From: T3SED10-260 sp035363255
Lineage (GTDB): Bacteria; Caldisericota; Caldisericia; UBA6126
Direction of reading: 5' to 3'
NCBI GenBank assembly: GCA_035363255.1
Contig: DAOSES010000045.1
Coordinates: forward strand, 1-5,597
DNA length: 5,597 bases
The notes under the pieces are model-generated. The model had not been told where the DNA came from and did not search any database. It saw only the letters and a list, made by a program, of their open reading frames with translations. The position numbers were made by a program, and so were the translations under genes. This document shows positions 1-5,597 of this stretch, one piece after another; the stretch's first letter is position 1; every line of letters begins with the position of its first letter.

Positions 1-3000
1 AATCACGAGTTCGTTGTCGGGGAAGGCTTCCCAATCGAGGAAGAAGACGCCGTCGGGGGAGTATTGCTTGTTATAGCGTCTGTAAAGATAGGCTGGATCA
101 GTTTTTAAAGGAGGAATACTTCCCACCAGGTCTGCTTCAAGGGAATTGTTGGTATAGTGGTTTTGACCCACGAGTCCACCAAAAAAGGCCACATCTTCAG
201 CGAAGAGGTAAAACTCGGTTTGTCCGTTGACGTCCAAGCCCAGAGAATCGCGATAATCCAAGTTGCCATTGTGGTCGATATCTATGAACAGATAGCCACC
301 ATGATATTGCTGATTGTAGATAGATCCATAGCCCCAACCTACGGAAGTAGTATCCGGCATATCCGGTCTTTTGGGTTGGTCGGCATCTCCAGGGGGCTCT
401 TTTCTGGGTTTTTGGGTAGCACTTGTCTTGGAAGGAGGCAGATTGGTGTTGATTCTCAAATCCCATTCCATCTTATCATTCATAAAATTGACGGTATTGT
501 AGTAAACCGCACCCACATCGCGTTTATTGAAACCACCAAAGGTATAAAGTTCAGCATTTTTGGGATCGATTTGTTGATTGTCGTTGAAGTCAAAGGCTAT
601 GTGAGAATTGTAGGGGTATAGCTCCTGCATTTGATGATCAGCAAAAAGGAATTTATCTCTTTCATTGAAATCCCAGGAGGCAGGGCGAGAAGTATAGGGA
701 GTGAATCGAGCAGTGTTTTTGGTTCCTCCTCCGCAGGTGGATACCCCTTTGGTAATTCCTTTGACCAATAAACCTCTAGCGTCTTTGATGGTAACTTTCA
801 CTTTGTATATACGATTATCAGAAGATGTAAGTATAAAGTCAGGGTTGCCAGGAACCTCAAAGGTGTTTCCACTCGGATCTTCCATGTTGGTAATTTCATA
901 GTGAACTTTGGGGAGTTCCACTTTGACTTTGGCTATACCCATCTGGGTTCGATCGGGTGAGTAAACATACACGTCAAATTCGCCTGCATCATTGGCACAA
1001 AAGCCTCTAAAGACATATTGCCCAAGGGATGCATTGGTGAAGTCTATTTTAATGGGCTCAAAATTGTAGCCCTGGGTTCCAAAGAGTCGTTTGTTGTTGA
1101 TTTCAGTATCGTCTTCATTGTGGAGGTCAGTTCTGAGCCAATAGTATTGAGGAATTGGTTCGGGATGCTTATCTACAAAAAGGTGCTTCCAAATGGCATC
1201 TGGCTCTGCTCTGAAACGTAAAGGCAATCCTTTTAAGAAGCCTAAATCAACGCCCTTGCTAAGATCGACTGCTCTGCCATTGCTATCGGTGACCCTAAAG
1301 GTGAGAGGTTGGGCAGGATCTACCAATTCAGGAGTAATACCCGCAGTCAACACGCTTGGCGATACTGATACATAAAGCTCCTGTTTTGGTGCAGGCATGA
1401 TCCTTGCCTGACCTGCCAGGTAAACTTCGTGGGAGTATCCCCCAATCATCATGAAGCCTTCATCGGTCTCTTTGGCGGAAAAAGAACGATCATTGTTGTC
1501 ATCGCCATATTTGTAGGCAGTAACATAGATGGGAGTAATTTCCCAATCGGATATTACATGGTCGGCTTGCTCAAGATTCATTTCCTGAGTATCCAAACCA
1601 CCCATGGGGATAAATCCAATATCCGAGCCCATATCTACGAGTTGGTTTCCATTGGATGGACTCAGGTTAAACACATATTGTCCCTGATTGGCATTAAAAG
1701 TTCTACCGTCAATGACTCCACCCAGCCAGGTATTGGAGGCCATGTCGTAGGTACCCATGATTTCTGTTTCATAATCTGCGAAAGATATCTTTCCATCTTC
1801 ATTAACATCAAATTCATCTGTATATTGTGCTGCAGGAAAGGCAGAACCAATACGCTGGATCAAACCAGCAGACATAGGTAAACCCATAGGATATCCATCG
1901 TTCATACCAAATTGAACTTCCATGTCAAAGCCCTGGGTATGTTCGTTGCCCATCTTAGATAAATCGATACGAATACCTCGATCCTGCCAGATATAGACAT
2001 AAGCACTATTGCAGGCTTCCACAGGTTGGAAGGATTCAAATTCTTCGATTTTGGCTTTGACCACATGGTCCACTCCAATTTCAAGGGTTTCAGGTAAATC
2101 GGAGACTTTTAGTCCATGAGTGGTGATTCCGTTGCTTGGAGGTTCTGTACAACAATCTTGATAAATCTTGACGGTGCCATCCGCCAACTCGACAGTGATA
2201 GTAAGTTCGCCAGCTCCAGTGGGTATAAGCTCATCGATGCGAATTACATGATCCAGACCAGTATAATCCAGATCTCCTCGAGCTGATAAGATGGCGTTGC
2301 GTTTAGTCTTATACTTGGCATCAGGACCAAAACCAATCCACTGAGTCCAGTCCATGCCTTTGTATTCATACCACTGATAGTTGCTGGAATTGATGACCAA
2401 CTTACCTGAATAATCGTATAGAATGGGGAGATTGACCATATTCCCCTTGACTAGTTCAATGGTAACTTTGCCCGTGGTCAGGTCAGTGATGCGGGGTCTT
2501 TTAAAGGGCCCTTCCACGGTGATGGCATTGATTTTCCGATCCACTGGGGTGTCAGGGCTAAAGCTTAATGGCTCTCCCTTTCCATTCTTCGGGATAAAGT
2601 AAATCCCATAATCAGTCAGGGGCATAAATTCCATACCTAGTTTGTTAAAGTCAGTAAAAGTAGAGTAATCCTTGAGATCATACCAGTACCACCACCAGAT
2701 GGCAGGATAGCCCAAGTACAATTCCAGATCAAACATACCCACAATTCTTGTGGTATGAGTATTTCCACCAGGATATGCTCTAAAATCTCTTCCTACGTCC
2801 TTGATGATGGGATCGTAGGGGTGTTGAATTTGTATCACAGGAACCGGGAGAGGAGATACCGCATTTCTACCTGAAGTGTAGTTGACTTCGGAGAATTGGA
2901 GAGAGTGGTCTACTACTCTCATTTCACTGAAATTTACATAAGGATCAGCAGGTAAAACTTTAATTTCTTTGATCCCACAATAATCAATCCCCGGAGAGCT

Positions 3001-5597
3001 ATCATGAATAAAGAAAGGGGGATGGTGGATCGTAGAATTATAATCATAAAGAGCTGAGTAGGAATAAATGCGAATCTTTAATTTACTATTTGCTTCAAGA
3101 GGAGCTACAGCAATATAAGCTTCTCCCCCGGGATCACCTTCAGAGATTTCTTTGTCAGTGCTTACTTTGACAGGCACACCAAACGAAGTGACTTCAAAAA
3201 AGGCCTCGGTATTAGCATAATAGACATCACCAGGAGTGATGTCGTTTAATTCGGGCATTTGATCCACATTGCAGGGAGAATGAGGATTTTTCTCGGAACA
3301 ATCCATATTTTCTCTGCGCAGTTTGTCGTAGCCACGGACATAGGAGGGTTTGTTGTTAGCTGGATTGGGATCAAGGGGATAAACAGGAGACATCGCCAGG
3401 ATGTCATTAAGATCCAATACGTTCAGCGGGGCTTCATCCTGCCAGTACCAATAGAGATAGGTACCATCCGTGTTCATTTGAACGATGACTTTATGTTTCA
3501 AGGGAGATCGAAGATCTAAAGCTGTAAATAAATAGTCAACTCCCGCACCATGAGCATTATAGTTCACAAATAAAGGATTACCAAAAGGCAGTGCCAAACG
3601 ATGCCCGTAGGGATCATTAATATCAGCAGGATTGTCGGCATCAGCTATCCGAAGACTTAAATTGGGAAAACGATCATATTGGGTTTCGAGACATTTTTGT
3701 GAGGGGAAAAGCTCTAATTCTTCTGGTTGGACTATAAAATTCTGATAGTCGAAACAATCATAGGTATCGCGCAATTCTGGAATTTTGTCTAAATATTCCA
3801 GCATGGGTAGATTTTGATCAATGAAATTTCCGTTTTCATCCCGAGTTAGATAGTGTGCATAGAACGGATCGATAAAATCGTATCCGTACGCATTGGGAGG
3901 AACAGGCTCTTTGACGCCACCGACCTCTTTGAAGGTATAGATGCGCAGAGGATAATTGGTGGAGAATTCGCCACAAGAACCACGATAGGGAGTGTATTGG
4001 AAGCTGACGGTTTGCTTGTCGATGTCGAGTTTGTAAACATGGGTGAAGGGATTGATCATATTTTGGGCAGTAGCGTTGGGAGCCCAGACATCCTGGACCA
4101 AGACCCAGACTTCTTCGCCTTTTTTCAAGGGGGTGGCCAGGCTGATATCGACTTGAGAGGTCTGCTCTACTTTGAAAGGAGCAGAGACTTTAATATTGAC
4201 AGACACGGGACCAGGTTGAACTACGGCATCGATAAAGCGGAAGTCGCAGTTGAGACCCATGCTCAGACGATGGACAGGATTCTGGTTGTACCAGAAGTCG
4301 CCAGAGGATACATTGGAGCCACAAGCATAGGTGGTATCGGAAATGGCTACTTCGGTCAAACGGATAAAGCGGGAATCCACGGTCATGGGAGTGAGTTGGA
4401 CGGAGGTGGGTTCCCAACTATTAATACCATATACATCAAAAGGATCCACAAAGAAAAGACCGTCCTGAGTGATGCTGATAGTAAAGGCATTGGCAGCAGC
4501 ACCAAACAGTGGGGCAGTAGAATTCAAGTCAAAGTTGCGCACATTGGAAGTGGGGTCGTCCCAATTGCCAACATCACGGTCATCATGTTGATCGTTGATG
4601 GCATCCCAGCGGCCATTAGCCTGTTGGTCAAAGACCGTGGAGCCAATGCCGTAGCCAAAGGTGTTGCTCAAACGAATATCAGCACTGTCTCTTGGAGAGC
4701 GCTGACCTACACCTGAGACGAAAGCATCATTATTGGCATCGATATAGACATCATTGAAACGGTTCCATTCATTGTCAGGAGTAAAGATGTTGTAGCCTTC
4801 CTTGGCATACCACATATTGATACCCATACGGGTGGGAATAGTCATGAGAAGGTTGGCTTGAGCATCCGAATCCTTTTCCTGTACGGTGGAATAGATCGCA
4901 TAAGATTTGTCCATAGGAGAGTTATGGTCTGCCACAGTAGTAAGACGAATATCTCCCATCGAAACTCGACTGTTTAAGTCTGCGTCAATATAAACTGGAA
5001 TAGTATGTGTCGCGTGGCCAGCAGCATTATTCTGAGCAACATACTTCACGTAGTTGGTGGGATTGCCAGTCAGATTGTCAATAGCGGGGAAGCGTCGAGC
5101 ATAGGGGAAGGGAGTATATTGCATATTGGCCCAATCGACGCCCAGTTTGGTGTTGAGATAGATGGCTTCACCAAGATCGTATTTGCGATTGAGAACAATT
5201 TCTTTGTCGGGGTGAACTTTGTCGACAAAGAAGTATTTGTTGGCATCGAAGGGATAAAGGCTGAAGCCTACATCCGCATCGCCTACCGTTACGAGGGTAT
5301 CAGGAGCATAGACAATTTCATTACTGCCTACGGTAACGGTCAGGCCGGTGATACGACGATCACCCGCTTTTACGGTATAGACCAGGTCAGGAGTGGTGAG
5401 GAGTTCCTGGTTGAAGACACGTAAATTGTCGTAAGAGAGTTCATAGATGGGTTCACCGCAACCATAAAGAGCTTCACGAGGCTCTTCGGGATTGGCGGTA
5501 TCGTAGTAGCGGATGTTGTCGGTGAAGGGAGTAAGGGGCATACCATAGTCTTTGGCATTGACGCCATTGACAGCTCCGACAAATTCTTCGCCCATGC
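1..5597 (-). CDS. Internal fragment of a giant modular surface/secreted protein (Ig-like segments, calcium loops, degenerate repeats)
   Basis: One frame is open across the entire window: 1,865 complete codons from 5595 down to 1, with two bases of the preceding codon at 5597-5596. No start or stop lies in it; the ATG at 5595-5593 is taken as internal because no signal peptide follows it. The translation is protein-like throughout: soluble, rich in Asp, Asn, Tyr, Trp and Pro, with strand-like alternation and no membrane segment. Order: RLT-type repeats with calcium loops (residues 72-447), Ig-like segment (458-560), a Cys-containing section (565-680), aromatic W-[QY]-D modules alternating with Ig-like segments (685-1216), calcium loops (1263, 1365, 1669, 1772), Ig-like segments (1406-1620) and a Pro/Lys-rich linker (1718-1750). 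Families with this build are usually extracellular structural, adhesive or S-layer-type proteins; that role is inferred. No enzyme motif was found. The gene family is not recognised and the true length is unknown. Confidence 0.93.
247..282 (-). other. EF-hand-type calcium-binding loop 5
   Basis: Residues 1772-1783 read DIDHNGNLDYRD. D1772, D1774, N1776, G1777, N1778, L1779, D1780 and D1783 match every consensus position. It is followed by LGLDVNGQ, where D-V-N-G may be the start of a second, incomplete site. It lies about 20 residues after the Pro/Lys-rich linker. Confidence 0.75.
346..444 (-). other. Pro/Lys-rich interdomain linker
   Basis: Residues 1718-1750. Proline and lysine recur (LPPSK, QKPRKEPPGD, QPKRPDMPD) with no strand pattern and few hydrophobic residues. 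It separates the weak loop 4 from loop 5 and is the only clearly disordered stretch in the fragment. Such linkers usually join separate folded parts. Confidence 0.6.
550..591 (-). other. Degenerate calcium-type loop 4
   Basis: Residues 1669-1682 read DFNDNQQIDPKNAE. D1669, N1671, N1673, I1676 and D1677 fit positions 1, 3, 5, 8 and 9, but position 12 is N1680 and the acidic residue (E1682) comes two places late. It may be a weakened or altered site. Confidence 0.4.
736..909 (-). other. Ig-like segment (Ig5), partial pattern
   Basis: Residues 1563-1620. The pattern KVHYEIT, then DFILTSS and YKVKVTIKDARGLLVKG, resembles the first half of an Ig-like domain in which an extended strand is followed by D-A-R-G. 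It ends just before C1621 and a Gly-rich turn. A clear second half is not visible, because the next residues turn into the FTPY stretch and a weak calcium loop. Confidence 0.35.
910..1380 (-). other. Ig-like segment (Ig4), long or double
   Basis: Residues 1406-1562. ELYVSVSPSVLTAG and PLTFRVTDSNGRAVDL are typical opening strands of bacterial Ig-like domains in surface proteins. AGEFDVYVYSPDRT and GIAKVKVELP form a typical closing pair. At about 157 residues the segment is longer than one Ig domain; the middle (1440-1510) may be an insertion or part of a second domain. C1533 lies just before the closing strands. Confidence 0.5.
1468..1503 (-). other. EF-hand-type calcium-binding loop 3
   Basis: Residues 1365-1376 read DDNNDRSFSAKE. 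Ligand positions are D1365, N1367, D1369, S1371, S1373 and E1376, with F1372 at the hydrophobic position 8. Glu at position 12 is the classical EF-hand choice, unlike the Asp used in loops 1 and 2. It starts 102 residues after the start of loop 2 and precedes the Ig-like segment at 1406. Confidence 0.65.
1774..1809 (-). other. Dockerin/EF-hand-type calcium-binding loop 2
   Basis: Residues 1263-1274 read DVNEDGKISFAD. All positions agree with the consensus: D1263, N1265, D1267, G1268 at position 6, K1269, the hydrophobic I1270 at position 8, S1271 and D1274, then Y-E. This is the best-formed loop in the window. No partner loop lies within the 20-30 residues expected for a paired dockerin or EF-hand; the next is about 100 residues on. 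Confidence 0.78.
1948..2076 (-). repeat. Aromatic W-[QY]-D module, copy 3
   Basis: Residues 1174-1216. GVDHVVKA starts it, YVYIWQD lies at 1199-1205, and D1211-L-S-K-M-G follows six residues later. W1203 is 232 residues after W971 of copy 2, which in turn is 253 residues after W718 of copy 1, so the copies are roughly evenly spaced. C1195 precedes the motif strand. The section leads into a calcium loop at 1263. Confidence 0.5.
2161..2490 (-). other. Ig-like segment (Ig3)
   Basis: Residues 1036-1145. ITDLTTGKVTIELVKGN opens the segment and AGELTITVELADGTVKIY closes it, a typical last-strand pair. In between lies YQWYEYKGMDWTQW (1073-1086), an aromatic cluster that may be a further diverged relative of the W-[QY]-D motif. 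A vicinal cysteine pair (C1148, C1149) follows at once. Fold assignment is by strand pattern only. Confidence 0.45.
2635..2760 (-). repeat. Aromatic W-[QY]-D module, copy 2 (WWWYWYD)
   Basis: Residues 946-987. The motif is IWWWYWYD at 966-973, followed nine residues later by D982-F-N-K-L-G. It aligns with YLYWYWQD and DLNDI of copy 1 and with YVYIWQD and DLSKMG of copy 3. Five aromatic residues in a row (967 to 971, four of them Trp) are unusual in any protein and would be costly to keep without function. The N-terminal part (THTTRIVGMFDL) aligns only loosely with the GVD start of the other copies. Confidence 0.45.
3046..3243 (-). other. Ig-like beta-strand segment (Ig2)
   Basis: Residues 785-850. 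It starts DITPGDVYYANTEAFFEV and ends with KLKIRIYSYS, whose last strand resembles PLRIYTF at the end of Ig1. Strand-like alternation runs throughout (VPVKVS, EAYIAVAPL). At about 66 residues it is short for a complete Ig domain, so the boundaries are uncertain. C766 and C775 lie just before it and C873 shortly after it. Confidence 0.35.
3397..3543 (-). repeat. Aromatic W-[QY]-D module, copy 1
   Basis: Residues 685-733. GVDYLFTA at the start and YLYWYWQD at 713-720 are followed eight residues later by D728-L-N-D-I. Copy 3 has the same order GVD - A - WQD - DL[NS][DK][IM] with a four-residue length difference. The run of aromatic residues at 713-718 looks like an exposed aromatic strand. Function unknown. 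Confidence 0.5.
3916..4224 (-). other. Ig-like beta-sandwich segment (Ig1)
   Basis: Residues 458-560. The segment opens with VVQPGPVSVNIKVSAPF, a typical first-strand pattern of bacterial Ig-like domains, passes through alternating hydrophobic strands (VDISLATPL, EEVWVLVQDVW, VYKLDI, TVSFQYTPY) and closes with CGEFSTNYPLRIYTF. Length (about 100 residues) and strand pattern fit an Ig-like fold. No specific Ig family can be named by eye. The codon-use change of the gene begins just downstream of its end. Confidence 0.5.
4255..4383 (-). repeat. RLT-type protein repeat, copy D (no calcium loop)
   Basis: Residues 405-447. TVDSRFIRLTEV corresponds to the R-L-T core, followed after nine residues by Y423, S427, V429, G432 and D433 at the same spacing as in copies A to C. 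No acidic loop precedes the core, as in copy A. C425 lies inside the motif and C450 just after it, the only two cysteines within 25 residues here, so they may pair. The Ig-like segment at 458-560 follows directly. Confidence 0.58.
4597..4749 (-). repeat. RLT-type protein repeat, copy C (calcium loop with insertion)
   Basis: Residues 283-333. It begins VYIDANNDAFVS, nearly identical in pattern to copy B, but 11 residues separate VS from DIRLS instead of two. The following Y315, S319 and V321 keep the conserved spacing, with Q325 where the other copies have Asp. The start of the calcium loop is intact (D286, N288, D290, S294), but position 12 falls on G297; D303 or D306 could replace it. An Asp-rich stretch (331-347) follows directly. 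Confidence 0.6.
4846..4995 (-). repeat. RLT-type protein repeat, copy B (with calcium loop)
   Basis: Residues 201-250. VYIDADLN opens a complete dockerin/EF-hand-type loop (204-215) that ends in GDIRLT. After 13 residues comes Y232, with S236, V238, D242 and D244 at the conserved spacing, then a hydrophobic LLM. This is the most complete copy. Thr219 to Tyr232 is the same distance as Thr83 to Tyr96 in copy A, which supports homology between the two. Confidence 0.65.
4951..4986 (-). other. Dockerin/EF-hand-type calcium-binding loop 1
   Basis: Residues 204-215 read DADLNSRVSMGD. Ligand positions 1, 3, 5, 7, 9 and 12 are D204, D206, N208, R210 (main-chain carbonyl), S212 and D215, and position 8 is the hydrophobic V211. 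This matches the 12-residue calcium loop of dockerins and EF-hands; Asp at position 12 is the dockerin-like choice. The loop sits inside a repeat that differs from a true dockerin, which carries two such loops close together. Calcium binding is inferred. Confidence 0.65.
5248..5382 (-). repeat. RLT-type protein repeat, copy A (no calcium loop)
   Basis: Residues 72-116 of the fragment. The copy reads VYTVKAGDRRIT, then Y96, T100, V102, D106 and D108, ending in a hydrophobic SLYPF. The spacing Y, +4 S/T, +6 V, +10 D is the same as in the three other copies downstream. Relative to copy B the acidic calcium loop between VY and GD is missing: VY-T-V-K-A runs straight into GDRRIT. YFFVD (121-125) follows shortly after. 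The repeat is degenerate and its family is not identified. Confidence 0.6.

Noticed and set aside
157..621. Plus-strand open frame of 154 codons
   Set aside because: Antisense to the linker and calcium loops 4 and 5, which are clear in the minus-strand frame. The hydrophobic product reflects antisense reading of Asp/Asn-rich codons.
247..1809. A true type I dockerin (cellulosome)
   Set aside because: The loops match singly but there is no paired 60-70-residue dockerin module with two loops, and nothing cohesin-like is visible.
1429..1881. Plus-strand open frame of 150 codons
   Set aside because: Antisense to calcium loops 2 and 3 of the main frame; no supporting start signal or motif.
2683..2697. 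Tandem CCA/TGG repeat as a DNA microsatellite
   Set aside because: Only three adjacent TGG codons plus one more after a TAC; too short for a microsatellite and explained by the aromatic strand of module copy 2.
3805..3845. RDENGNFID as another calcium loop
   Set aside because: The spacing of acidic and Asn residues does not fit a 12-residue loop, and there is no acid at position 12. DENGN is a common turn.
3853..4716. Plus-strand open frame of 287 codons
   Set aside because: It is wholly antisense to the continuous minus-strand frame, which has motifs and repeats here (copy D, Ig1). The C-ending codon preference of the sense strand removes stops from the opposite strand, which explains the length. 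No start signal and no recognisable product.
5005..5424. Plus-strand open frame of 139 codons
   Set aside because: Antisense to repeat copy A, in the region of strong C-ending codons; same artefact as the 287-codon frame.
5593..5595. ATG as the true start of the gene
   Set aside because: It is two bases from the window edge, so no ribosome binding site can be judged, and the following residues show no signal peptide. The first 60 residues look like the end of an Ig-like domain.

Overview
The whole window lies inside one gene. Read on the minus strand, with codons whose lowest base sits at position 1 modulo 3, the frame is open from the right edge (first complete codon at 5595-5593) to the left edge (last codon at 3-1). 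That is 1,865 consecutive sense codons with no stop, start or ribosome binding site that I can support. The window therefore shows an internal piece of a very large protein, and both termini are outside it. I see no room or signal for a second gene, an RNA gene, a mobile element, a CRISPR array or a promoter.

The protein looks like a modular, secreted or surface-anchored multidomain protein. It is rich in beta strands, Asp, Asn, Tyr and Trp, has few cysteines, has no membrane-spanning stretch, and is built from degenerate repeats, Ig-like segments and dockerin/EF-hand-type calcium loops. I found no catalytic motif. Residues are numbered here from the first complete codon (5595), so residue n ends at base 5596-3n.

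Layout from N- to C-terminal side (right to left in the window): (i) residues 1-450 (about 5597-4250) hold four diverged copies of a repeat built around an R-L-T motif, then Y, S/T, V and D at fixed spacing; two copies carry a calcium loop just upstream. (ii) Residues 458-560 are an Ig-like segment. (iii) Residues 565-1216 (about 3900-1950) are a different section with other Ig-like segments and three copies of an aromatic W-[QY]-D motif about 240 residues apart. (iv) Residues 1217-1865 (about 1950-1) hold three well-formed and one weak calcium loop, two more Ig-like segments and a Pro/Lys-rich linker. Codon use changes sharply near 3900-3850 and seems to change back in the last 60 bases on the left, which suggests a mosaic history.

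The organism cannot be named from this. Moderate GC content (mid-40s percent by eye), long uninterrupted coding sequence, the standard code and dockerin-like plus Ig-like architecture fit a bacterium, or less likely an archaeon, of the kind that encodes giant surface proteins. The repeat family in (i) and the W-[QY]-D module in (iii) are the best candidates for something undescribed; I cannot assign either to a named family.
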